Below are positions 17,088 through 25,555 of a stretch of DNA of 64,000 bases, piece by piece. The DNA is taken from positions 1,736,001 through 1,800,000 of the forward strand of contig NC_011740.1 of assembly GCF_000026225.1 (NCBI RefSeq). Reading direction: 5' to 3'. Below the pieces are notes generated by a model, which saw only the letters and a list, made by a program, of their open reading frames with translations, made no database searches and had not been told where the DNA came from. The DNA comes from Escherichia fergusonii ATCC 35469. Lineage in GTDB: Bacteria > Pseudomonadota > Gammaproteobacteria > Enterobacterales > Enterobacteriaceae. How positions within the stretch are numbered: position 1 is the stretch's first letter; each line of letters opens with the position of its first letter. The translations under genes were made by a program, and so were the position numbers.

Positions 17088-17936
17088 TTATTCGCCTTTC
17101 TCTGGTAATAATTCACCGCCACAGAGGCGACAATATTTTGCATCAAGAGCGTGATCTGCCGTATGGCAATGCCAACATTGACGCCGTTTTCTTTTCTGTT
17201 GTAATTCAGTGGTAAGTTGCGCAGTGATGATCCCCGTTGGGATGGCAATAACTGAGTAGCCAATCAAAATCAAAATCGACGATACCCACCTTCCCGCTTC
17301 TGTGTGCGGTGTAATATCACCATACCCTACCGTAGTTACTGTTACGATTGCCCAATACACCGACGTACCCAGTGAATTAAAACCGTTGGTTGTCCCTTCA
17401 ATGGCGTACATCAGTGCACCAGCAACAATCATGACAATGCCGATAAAGGTATAGAACAGAACCAACTGATGGCGGGCATTAATAATTGCCTGCCACAAAC
17501 TGGTTAATGCAGGCATAAATCGTAAAAGACGTAATATCCTCAACGCCCTTATTGCACGCATCGCTCGCCAGGCAAACAGATAATTAAGGCCAATCTCCGG
17601 CCATAACCACATAACGTACAGCGGGAGGATTGTCGCCAAATCAATAAATCCCCAAAAACTGAATACATAACGAACAGGACTGGGCCAACTTAATACCCGC
17701 AGAAAATATTCAGTAGTAAAGATAAATGTGAAAAAAAACTCTGCCCAGACAAAGAGATGCCATTGTTCATAAGTTAGCTGGTATTCAGTACCAACGCCGG
17801 ATTCGATAAAAATAACGATAACGCTCAGTAATGCCAGAAAACCGAGCAAGGCTTCGCAACGTCTGCCAGATTTGTGGTGCTGATCAAAAAGAAAGTGGTA
17901 AACCCGTTGGCGATATCCTGAAATGCTGCCTGCCAT
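17088..17936 (-). CDS. Voltage-gated potassium channel with C-terminal zinc ribbon
   Basis: 282 residues from MAGSISGYRQ with a strong GGGAGGTG ribosome site; longer frames would start inside oppF. It has six transmembrane segments. S4 carries six arginines at every third position (Arg124, 127, 130, 133, 136, 139). The pore has the K+ selectivity filter TTVGYGD (201-207). After S6 a short cytoplasmic tail carries CWHC and CRLC (Cys254, 257, 269, 272), a probable zinc ribbon. It is of the Kv/ion-transport type and not homologous end to end to the RCK-bearing Kch that K-12 has at this locus. It starts 15 bases after the opp terminator, so it may depend on read-through or its own promoter in that space. 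Gating and function are untested. Confidence 0.93.
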   Translation of the reverse strand: MAGSISGYRQRVYHFLFDQHHKSGRRCEALLGFLALLSVIVIFIESGVGTEYQLTYEQWHLFVWAEFFFTFIFTTEYFLRVLSWPSPVRYVFSFWGFIDLATILPLYVMWLWPEIGLNYLFAWRAMRAIRALRILRLLRFMPALTSLWQAIINARHQLVLFYTFIGIVMIVAGALMYAIEGTTNGFNSLGTSVYWAIVTVTTVGYGDITPHTEAGRWVSSILILIGYSVIAIPTGIITAQLTTELQQKRKRRQCWHCHTADHALDAKYCRLCGGELLPEKGE

Positions 17937-17950
17937 CTGCACCTCCCTTG

Positions 17951-17980
17951 TAAAAAGGGCCAGCAATTTGCCAGCCCTTT
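17951..17980 (-). terminator. opp operon terminator
   Basis: On the minus strand AAAGGGC...GCCCTTT forms a hairpin with further inner pairing (TGGCAAATTGCTG), followed by TTTTTA. It lies between the oppF stop and the channel gene start. Confidence 0.88.
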
Positions 17981-17986
17981 GACGCT

Positions 17987-18991
17987 TTATAACGGGTCTA
18001 CTTTCAGACAAGAGACAGCGTGTCGGAAACTCCCCTCCAGTACTGGACGCGTTTTTGCGCACTCCGGTCCGGCAATCGGACAACGGGTACGGAAGACACA
18101 GCCAGAAGGTGGATTAATTGGTGAAGGCAGCTCCCCTTCCAACAACTGAATTGTTTTATTCTTTTCCAGATCAGGATCAGGAATCGGCACTGCCGACATC
18201 AATGCTTTGGTATAGGGATGTAATGGGTTGTGATATACCTCATCGTAAGTGCCCAGTTCGACAGCATGTCCGAGATACATCACTAACACACGATCAGAAA
18301 TGTGTTTTACCACCGCCAAATCGTGCGCAATGAAGATTAAAGAAAGCCCCATTTCCCGCTGCAACTGTTGCAGCAAATTAACCACTTGCGCCTGAATAGA
18401 CACATCCAGCGCCGACACTGGTTCGTCACAGATAATTAGCTTCGGTTCGAGAATCAGTGCCCGGGCAATACCAATCCTCTGACATTGACCGCCTGAAAAC
18501 TCATGGGGATAGCGGTTAATCAGATTAGGCAACAACCCCACTTTCAGCATCATCCCTTTCACCCGCTCGCGCACTTCCTGACGTGGCATTTTCGGATGAT
18601 AAGTTCGTAGTGGTTCGGCAATAATTTCGCCAATAGTCATACGCGGATTCAGTGAGGCCAGTGGGTCCTGGAAGATCATCTGAATATCGCTGCGCACCGC
18701 ACGCCACTCATCAGGTTTCATCCCCAGTAACTCTTTGCCTAACCAGGCAACACGCCCATCTGTCGCTTTAACCAGGCCAATGATGGCGCGAGCAAAAGTG
18801 GATTTTCCACATCCAGACTCACCCACGACGCCCAGCGTTTCCCCTTCATACAGTCTGAGTGTTACCCCATCAACGGCTTTTAGTGTTTTTGCCGGTTGCC
18901 AGAACCATTGTTTGCCATCTTTGATATCAAAATGAACTTTGAGATCAGCTATTTCGAGGAGAACTTTTCTTCCTTCCGCTACAGCATTCAT
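17987..18991 (-). CDS. oppF: Oligopeptide ABC transporter ATPase OppF
   Basis: 334 residues. ABC ATPase with Walker A GESGCGKST, signature FSGGQCQRIGIARAL, Walker B LIICDEPVSALD and switch His in HDLAV. The C-terminal oligopeptide-transporter extension has four cysteines (CVFRTRC...C...C), typical of OppD/OppF and bearing an Fe-S or zinc site. It pairs with OppD on the cytoplasmic face of OppBC. The start overlaps the oppD stop by 4 bases. Confidence 0.97.
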   Translation of the reverse strand: MNAVAEGRKVLLEIADLKVHFDIKDGKQWFWQPAKTLKAVDGVTLRLYEGETLGVVGESGCGKSTFARAIIGLVKATDGRVAWLGKELLGMKPDEWRAVRSDIQMIFQDPLASLNPRMTIGEIIAEPLRTYHPKMPRQEVRERVKGMMLKVGLLPNLINRYPHEFSGGQCQRIGIARALILEPKLIICDEPVSALDVSIQAQVVNLLQQLQREMGLSLIFIAHDLAVVKHISDRVLVMYLGHAVELGTYDEVYHNPLHPYTKALMSAVPIPDPDLEKNKTIQLLEGELPSPINPPSGCVFRTRCPIAGPECAKTRPVLEGSFRHAVSCLKVDPL

Positions 18992-20001
18992 AAAAGTTCC
19001 TCCACCGGTTTATAACAAGCACGCAAGCGACCAGGACTGAATTCTTCTAACGGCGGAGCGCTACTACAAATCTCCATCGCATGTGGACAACGCGGCTGAA
19101 ATGGGCACCCTTTAGGTAAACGCAGCAGGTTTGGCGGATTACCGGGGATGGTCAGCATCGTCTCACCTTCGGCATCCAGACGCGGTACAGCATTAAGCAG
19201 ACCAATAGAATAAGGATGAACGGGTTGATAAAAGACATCGCGAGCGTTGCCATATTCCATCGTGCGCCCGGCATACATCACCAGTACCTTGTCACAAATC
19301 CCGGCAACCACACCGAGATCATGCGTAATCATAATAATGGCTGTGTTAAATTCCCTTTTCAGTTCATTTAACAAGGTCATGATTTGTGCCTGTACGGTCA
19401 CGTCCAGTGCGGTGGTTGGTTCGTCGGCAATCAACAGTTTTGGTCTGCATAGCAGTGCCATCGCTATCATCACACGCTGACGCATTCCGCCAGAAAATTC
19501 ATGGGGATACATTTTCATCCGCTTACGTGCTTCTGGCATTTTTACCGCATCAAGCATACGTACCGATTCTTCAAAGGCTTCGGCTTTGCGTAACCCTTTA
19601 TGCAGCATCAATACTTCCATCAGTTGCTCGCCGACTCGCATATAAGGATTTAACGAGGTCATCGGGTCCTGGAAAATCATTGATATCTGTTCAGCACGCA
19701 GCTTATTCAGCTCGTTTTCTGGTAAGTTCAGGATCTGGCGCCCATTAAAGGTTGCACTTCCGCCGATACGACCGTTCGCTGCCAGTAACCCCATTAGCGC
19801 GAACGCGGTTTGTGATTTGCCGGAACCAGACTCCCCCACAATCCCCAATGTCTCACCGGCGCGCAGGGAAAAGTTGAGATCATTTACTGCTGTCACATCA
19901 CCGTCCGGCGTACTAAAGGTGACACGTAAATCTTTCACGTTCAGCAGTGCATCAGCCTGTTGTTGCGCGAGTGGCGCAGTTGCGGTTTCAATTACGCTCA
20001 T
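18988..20001 (-). CDS. oppD: Oligopeptide ABC transporter ATPase OppD
   Basis: 337 residues. Walker A GESGSGKSQT, signature FSGGMRQRVMIAMAL, Walker B LLIADEPTTALD and a switch His. The C-terminal cysteine-containing extension is CPFQPRCPHAMEIC. It is the partner ATPase of OppF. It lies 11 bases after oppC and is coupled to oppF by an ATGA overlap. Confidence 0.97.
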   Translation of the reverse strand: MSVIETATAPLAQQQADALLNVKDLRVTFSTPDGDVTAVNDLNFSLRAGETLGIVGESGSGKSQTAFALMGLLAANGRIGGSATFNGRQILNLPENELNKLRAEQISMIFQDPMTSLNPYMRVGEQLMEVLMLHKGLRKAEAFEESVRMLDAVKMPEARKRMKMYPHEFSGGMRQRVMIAMALLCRPKLLIADEPTTALDVTVQAQIMTLLNELKREFNTAIIMITHDLGVVAGICDKVLVMYAGRTMEYGNARDVFYQPVHPYSIGLLNAVPRLDAEGETMLTIPGNPPNLLRLPKGCPFQPRCPHAMEICSSAPPLEEFSPGRLRACYKPVEELL

Positions 20002-20012
20002 GGCTGCACTCC

Positions 20013-20921
20013 TTAACGGTCTTTCGGATCGAGGGCATCACGTAAGCCATCGCCGATAAAGTTGAAACAAAATAGTGTCACTACCAGGAAGCCAGCCGGG
20101 AACAGCAGCAACCACGGCGACACTTCCATGGAGTTCGCACCATCGCTGAGCAGCGCCCCCCAACTACTGAGCGGCTCTTGCGTACCGAGGCCAAGGAAAC
20201 TCAGGAAGGATTCAAAGAGGATCATGCTTGGCACCAGCAGCGAAGCGTAAACCACAACTACCCCCAACACATTTGGCACGATGTGGCGAATTACAATACT
20301 GGCGGTAGAGACGCCCCCGACTTGCGCCGCTTCAATAAACTCTTTTCGTTTCAGGCTCAGAGTCTGTCCACGGACGATACGTGCCATATCCAGCCATGAA
20401 ACCATGCCGATCGCGACAAAAATCAGCAGGATATTCTGCCCAAAGAACGTTACCAATAAAATTACAAAGAACATAAATGGGAAGGAGTTGAGGATTTCCA
20501 GCAGGCGCATCATGACAGAATCCACCTTGCCACCGAGATAGCCTGAAAGTGAACCGTATAATGTACCCACGAGCACTGCAACCAGGGCTGCAGCTATCCC
20601 CACCATCAGAGATATTCGCCCACCAATTGCCACGCGCACCAGCAGATCACGTCCGGAGGAATCGGTGCCAAAATAGTGACCAGATTCCATATCCGGTGCA
20701 CTGGACATCATTCCCCAGTCGGTATCAAAGTAGGTAAACTGAGAAAGCATTGGTGCCAGGGTGACAAACAACGCAATGATCACCAACACAATAAGACTGG
20801 TGACGGCAGCACGGTTGTGCATAAAACGACGGCGCGCATCCTGCCATAGACTACGCCCTTCAACTTCCAGCTTGTCACTGAAATTTTCCAGCGCCTCGCT
20901 GTTTTTCTTACTTAACATCAT
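20013..20921 (-). CDS. oppC: Oligopeptide ABC permease OppC
   Basis: 302 residues. One N-terminal membrane segment (~40-60), a periplasmic loop and five further segments carrying the BPD-transport inner-membrane motif (EAAQVGGVSTASIVIRHIVP). It forms the heterodimeric channel with OppB. Confidence 0.97.
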   Translation of the reverse strand: MMLSKKNSEALENFSDKLEVEGRSLWQDARRRFMHNRAAVTSLIVLVIIALFVTLAPMLSQFTYFDTDWGMMSSAPDMESGHYFGTDSSGRDLLVRVAIGGRISLMVGIAAALVAVLVGTLYGSLSGYLGGKVDSVMMRLLEILNSFPFMFFVILLVTFFGQNILLIFVAIGMVSWLDMARIVRGQTLSLKRKEFIEAAQVGGVSTASIVIRHIVPNVLGVVVVYASLLVPSMILFESFLSFLGLGTQEPLSSWGALLSDGANSMEVSPWLLLFPAGFLVVTLFCFNFIGDGLRDALDPKDR

Positions 20922-20935
20922 CGCAGGCTCCAGTA

Positions 20936-21856
20936 TCAGTAACGAATTTTTGGGTCGATAACTGCATACAGCACATCGACAATGGCGTTAAATACAATTG
21001 TCAGCGTTCCCACCAAAATGGTCAGACTGAGCACCAACGAGTAGTCGCGGTTAAGTGCGCCATTGACGAAAAGCTGACCAATACCTGGCAATCCGTAAAT
21101 GGTTTCGATAACCATAGAACCAGTGATGATGCCGACAAAAGCAGGCCCCATATAGGAGAGCACCGGTAATAGAGCGGGTTTCAATGCATGGCGGAATATA
21201 ATCCGACGCATTGGTAACCCCTTCGCCCTGGCAGTACGGATAAAGTTAGAGTGCAATACTTCAATCATTGAGCCACGCGTAATACGAGCGATGCTGGCGA
21301 TATAGGCAAGCGATAATGCCACCATTGGCAAAATCATAAATTTCAAAGCCCCACCATTCCAGCCACCGCCAGGCAACCACTGGAGCGTAATCGCAAATAT
21401 CATCACCAATAAGGGGGCAACAACAAAACTGGGGATAACGACCCCGGTCATCGCCACTCCCATAACCATATAATCCCATCGGGTGTTTTGTTTTAACGCA
21501 GCAATAACGCCCGCGCTAACGCCAAGAATAACGGCGAGTAAAAATGCCGCTGCGCCTAATTTCGCCGAAACCGGGAAACTGGTCGCCAGCAGATCGTTGA
21601 CCGAGTAATCTTTATATTTAAAGGATGGTCCAAAATCGCCATGTGCCAGCTGTTTCAGGTAGCTGAAGTACTGGGTGGAGATCGGATCGTTTAAGTGATA
21701 TTTCGCTTCAATATTCGCCATAACTTCAGGCGGCAGTGTACGCTCGCCAGTGAAAGGACTCCCTGGTGCAAGGCGCATCATAAAAAACGAAATGGTAATG
21801 AGTATAAATAGCGTCGGTATCGCTTCCAGAAAGCGACGTATAATAAATTTTAACAT
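20936..21856 (-). CDS. oppB: Oligopeptide ABC permease OppB
   Basis: 306 residues, six membrane segments, starting MLKFIIRRFLEAIPTLFIL. The cytoplasmic EAA-like loop TARAKGLPMRRIIFRHALKP contacts the ATPases. It follows oppA after an internal terminator hairpin that lowers expression relative to the binding protein. Confidence 0.97.
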   Translation of the reverse strand: MLKFIIRRFLEAIPTLFILITISFFMMRLAPGSPFTGERTLPPEVMANIEAKYHLNDPISTQYFSYLKQLAHGDFGPSFKYKDYSVNDLLATSFPVSAKLGAAAFLLAVILGVSAGVIAALKQNTRWDYMVMGVAMTGVVIPSFVVAPLLVMIFAITLQWLPGGGWNGGALKFMILPMVALSLAYIASIARITRGSMIEVLHSNFIRTARAKGLPMRRIIFRHALKPALLPVLSYMGPAFVGIITGSMVIETIYGLPGIGQLFVNGALNRDYSLVLSLTILVGTLTIVFNAIVDVLYAVIDPKIRY

Positions 21857-21894
21857 TGCCGTACCTTTTGGCCTGTGCCTTCAAAAATGCGAAA

Positions 21895-21932
21895 AAAACA
21901 GACACCGTGGAGCAGATATGACCTGCTCCACG
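21895..21932 (-). terminator. Attenuating hairpin between oppA and oppB
   Basis: CGTGGAGCAG (21906-21915) and CTGCTCCACG (21923-21932) form a perfect 10-bp stem. On the minus strand GTGTCTG and seven T's follow. It is positioned to give partial termination, so the periplasmic binding protein is made in excess over the permease. Confidence 0.85.
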
Positions 21933-21940
21933 TATTGCCA

Positions 21941-23572
21941 TTAGTGCTTCACAATGTACATATTTTTGGTATAGGTATTATCTAACGGATCTTTACCGGT
22001 ATAGCCGCCGACCCATGGTTTAACCAGGCGTGCGTTGACGTAGTAATAAACCGGAACAATGGCAGAATCTTTATCCAGTTGCTGCTCTGCTTTAGCGTAC
22101 AACTCTGTACGCTGAGCCTCATTCGTGGCTTTAAGTGTTTCTCCCATCAGTTTGTCAAACGCCGGGCTCTTATAATGCGCGGTGTTATTTGAACTATCGG
22201 AAAGCATAGTATTCAGGAAAGATGTGGGTTCGTTGTAATCAGCACACCAGCCTGCGCGTGCAACATCAAAAGTACCCTGATGGCGGGTATCAAGGAAAGT
22301 TTTCCACTCCTGATTTTCCAGCTTAACGTTAGCGCCCAGATTTTTCTTCCAGATAGACGCTACGGCGATAGCCAGTTTTTTATGTAAATCAGAGGTGTTA
22401 TACAACAGATCGAAGGTTAACGGTTTTTCTGACGTATAACCGGCTTCTGCCAACAGTTTTTTGGCTTCTTCATTACGTTTTTCCTGAGACCAACCAAACC
22501 ACTCTGGCTCAACCAATTTTGCGCCATCGGTATAAGGCGGAGTGTAGCTGTAAGCTGGCAGGTCGCCCTGGTTTTTCACTTTATTAACGATAATATCGCG
22601 ATCAAGTGCCAGTTTCAGTGCGGTACGTACACGAACATCGTTAAATGGAGCTTTCTGGTTATTAATTTCATAGTAGTAAGTGCAAAGATATGGATCGACA
22701 TGCACTTCATTTGGGATCTCTTTTTTCAGTTTCTGGAACAGTTCAATCGGCATGTTGTTATAAGTCATGTCGATTTCGCCACTGCGGTAACGGTTGACAT
22801 CTGTAACTTCAGAGGCAATCGGCAAGTAAGTGATTTGATTGATAATGGTCTTATCGTTATCCCAATAAGTTGGGCTACGCTCAAGTACCATACGCTCGTT
22901 GACAACCCAGTCTTTCAGTTTGTAGGCACCGTTAGTTACGATATTGGCAGGCTGAGTCCATTTTTCGCCAAATTTTTCAATTGCCGATTTAGGTACTGGA
23001 GAAACAGACGGGTGAACCAGCAGTTTATAGAAATAAGGAACTGGCTCGCTCAACGTAACTTCAAAGGTATTATCGTCAATGGCTTTGACACCCAGTTCAG
23101 ATGTTGTTTTTTTACCAGCGATAATGTCATCAACATTCGCGATATGACCATATTGCAAATAACTGGCATAAGGTGACGCTGTTTTCGGATCAGCAAGACG
23201 CTGCCAGCTATAAACAAAATCCTGTGCAGTTACCGGAGTTCCATCAGACCATTTAGCATTTTTGCGTAGATGGAATGTCCAAACTTTAAAGTCTTTATTG
23301 TCCCATTTTTCTGCAACCCCAGCGACTGGGTGCCCTTCAAGGTCACTGACCAACAGCCCTTCAAACAGGTCGCGGCTTATGTTGGATTCAGGAACACCTT
23401 CAATTTTATGCGGATCAAGGGATTGCACTTCAGAACCGTTATTTCGCACCAGCGTTTGCTTTTCTGCCAGTTGTACACCTGCCGGAACCTCGGCAGCCAG
23501 GGCAGTATTACCCGCAATGAGCGCTGTCAAGACGGCGGCTGCCACCAGGCTTTTCTTTGTCATGTTGATCAT
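21941..23572 (-). CDS. oppA: Periplasmic oligopeptide-binding protein OppA
   Basis: 543 residues, the K-12 length. Signal peptide to ~residue 27 with ALA/AE cleavage. SBP family 5 domain, with the PYLCTYYYEINNQ lobe and the characteristic cysteine pair (CTYYYE and GWCADYNEP). It binds peptides of 2-5 residues with little sequence preference and delivers them to OppBC. It is first in the opp operon. In E. coli its mRNA leader is repressed by the GcvB sRNA; the 5' region here is long and compatible with that, but no gcvB pairing was proven. Confidence 0.98.
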   Translation of the reverse strand: MINMTKKSLVAAAVLTALIAGNTALAAEVPAGVQLAEKQTLVRNNGSEVQSLDPHKIEGVPESNISRDLFEGLLVSDLEGHPVAGVAEKWDNKDFKVWTFHLRKNAKWSDGTPVTAQDFVYSWQRLADPKTASPYASYLQYGHIANVDDIIAGKKTTSELGVKAIDDNTFEVTLSEPVPYFYKLLVHPSVSPVPKSAIEKFGEKWTQPANIVTNGAYKLKDWVVNERMVLERSPTYWDNDKTIINQITYLPIASEVTDVNRYRSGEIDMTYNNMPIELFQKLKKEIPNEVHVDPYLCTYYYEINNQKAPFNDVRVRTALKLALDRDIIVNKVKNQGDLPAYSYTPPYTDGAKLVEPEWFGWSQEKRNEEAKKLLAEAGYTSEKPLTFDLLYNTSDLHKKLAIAVASIWKKNLGANVKLENQEWKTFLDTRHQGTFDVARAGWCADYNEPTSFLNTMLSDSSNNTAHYKSPAFDKLMGETLKATNEAQRTELYAKAEQQLDKDSAIVPVYYYVNARLVKPWVGGYTGKDPLDNTYTKNMYIVKH

Positions 23573-24431
23573 TGTGTATGTGCTCCTTCGTTATAATTAC
23601 TGGTTTTGTACCAGCATGTTTAATTCAGTAATAAACCAGCTCGGCTCAGGAGATGAGTACCGCCCGGTATTTCTTGCTTAGTTACATGCTCTTACAGATT
23701 ACATCTGCTTATATTTCAGGGAGAGTTCTGCGTTCTCCCCTTTTGCAATACAAAATGTGTCACCCTGTCCGCAACACATTTTTTAATTCTTCAAAACGTA
23801 GTGAAAATAATTCTCATCAACTTAAAAATGATGGTTTGATAACTTGCGGAAAGTAACAAATGCGCCTCTTAATCGCTAATACATTTTACAGATTTGTTAT
23901 GCGATTCTCTTTTTTCTAAATACACTCACGAACAAAAAACAAGCAAAATCCACAACAAATCAATTAAAACCATCAGGTTAGGCTACATTACAGTGCCTTT
24001 GTCGTTTTCTTTAGCTAATGGATGGGCAATGTACATATATTTAACAACTGATTATTTTTTAGCACGTTCGTCTACATAAACCGCAAAATTACTAATATCA
24101 TTTCAATTATGCTTCATCAAGCACATGATAATAATGTGGGAAAAATAACATCAGATTTAAGATATCGGGAAGAAAGCATCCGTGGATTTCTCTGATAAAT
24201 CAGAGAGAAAGAAAAATTAAAGAAGACATCAATTTTTATGATGATGTAAAAATGTCATGAGTTACTTATCAGCATAAAAGAGTCAGTAAACTGATGACAA
24301 ACGTAAGATGCCCGGGGCAAGACGCTTACCAGGCTGGTAAATGCATTCATGCCGCATCCGGCTTGAACAATGCCACTTTATAAACGATCTGAAACGGAGC
24401 TAAAAGCGCTCCGTTTTTTTAGGTTGAAGTA
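23573..24431. other. Long AT-rich intergenic region between oppA and ychE
   Basis: About 860 bases with no convincing protein gene; open frames are short, AT-rich and lack ribosome sites. It must contain the oppA promoter and leader. It ends with one REP-like half (24340-24365, ATGCCGCATCCGGCTTGAA) and a plus-strand terminator-like hairpin at 24392-24420. Confidence 0.8.
24392..24420 (+). terminator. Intrinsic-terminator-like hairpin with T7 run, plus strand
   Basis: AAACGGAGC pairs with GCTCCGTTT around TAAAAGC, followed by T's on the plus strand. On the minus strand, where ychE ends at 24432, only TTTC follows, so it is a weaker terminator for ychE. No plus-strand gene is visible upstream. 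Confidence 0.75.
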
Positions 24432-25079
24432 TTAAGTAAGAAGCCCTGGGAAAATAGCCTTTAGCCCGGTAACAATAAACTCAATACCCAGAGCCATCAG
24501 CAACAGCCCCATGATACGTGTGATCACGTTGATTCCCGTCTGCCCTAAAACACGTACTAACCAGGGTGCCATCCTGAATAGCCCCCAACAGCAAAGGGCG
24601 AATATCGCGATCGCCAACGAGAAACCAACAAAATACATGATGCTATGATAACGTGTGCCCCAAACGATAGTTGAACTTATCGCACCGGGGCCAGCCATCA
24701 GTGGTAATGCCAGCGGCACTACCCCCACACTTTCGCGAATAGCTGTTTCTGATTTTTCCTGTTTGTTCTGTTTGTCTTCGCCCAATTTGCCGCTAATCAT
24801 CGACATGGCAATAGTCACCACCAGGATTCCACCGGCAATTCTGAACGAATCAATGGAAATGCCAAACAGTTGCAAAATGCCATCACCGAGAAACAATGCA
24901 GTCCACAAAATGATCGCGACGGAAAGATTGGCGGTCAGGTTTGTTTTGTTACGTGCAGCAGCTGTCTGATAGCTGGTCATGCTGATAAAGACGGGAATAA
25001 TCCCAACCGGGTTTACAAGTGCAAATAACCCAATGAAAAACTTAAAATAAACGGGAAAGTCGAAAAAAGTTTGAATCAC
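24432..25079 (-). CDS. ychE: YchE, MarC-family (UPF0056) membrane protein
   Basis: 215 residues with six predicted membrane segments. The family motif FALVNPVGIIPVF is near residues 18-30 and the second half repeats the fold (LPLMAGPGAISS). Integral inner-membrane protein of unknown substrate. Divergent from adhE. Confidence 0.95.
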   Translation of the reverse strand: MIQTFFDFPVYFKFFIGLFALVNPVGIIPVFISMTSYQTAAARNKTNLTANLSVAIILWTALFLGDGILQLFGISIDSFRIAGGILVVTIAMSMISGKLGEDKQNKQEKSETAIRESVGVVPLALPLMAGPGAISSTIVWGTRYHSIMYFVGFSLAIAIFALCCWGLFRMAPWLVRVLGQTGINVITRIMGLLLMALGIEFIVTGLKAIFPGLLT

Positions 25080-25555
25080 GGTTAGCTCCGAAGCCTCAGC
25101 CGCATGTTGTCAAAAGTAGTACTAATAAATAAACGCGCTGACAATACGCTTTTTTATAGCATTTTTCACCTGGGTATACGTAAATAAACTCCCATTTTTC
25201 AGCGTTATACATATGTATAAATTATGCTAACTTATAACGCATTCACATCAACAATTGATTAACACTTAACGTTTTGCGCTATCAGAGCTTGCTGAAAGGT
25301 GTCAGCTTTGAGATTTTTTGATTCAGATCACGAAATCGCTACCCAGAAGTGAGTAATCTTGCGTACGCCACCTGAAATAACGCGTTAGAGTTAAGTGGCG
25401 CTAACGTATAAGCTCTTTTAGTAAATCACAGCAAAAGCCGACGTTAAGTAACACATTGATTTAAATATAGTTCCACAAACTTTCGGCGTTCTGACTATAC
25501 TCTCGTATCGAGCAGATGATTTACTAAAAAAGTTTAACATTATCAGGAGAGCATT
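25080..25555 (+). promoter_or_regulatory. adhE upstream control region
   Basis: 476 bases between ychE and adhE without a gene. In K-12, adhE is transcribed from promoters almost 300 bases upstream and controlled by Cra, Fis, NarL and RpoS, with RNase III processing of the leader; the long AT-rich space here fits that. I did not assign individual sites. Confidence 0.6.

Noticed and set aside
23653..24079. Short plus-strand frames in the oppA-ychE gap
   Set aside because: AT-rich, no ribosome sites, no recognisable features.
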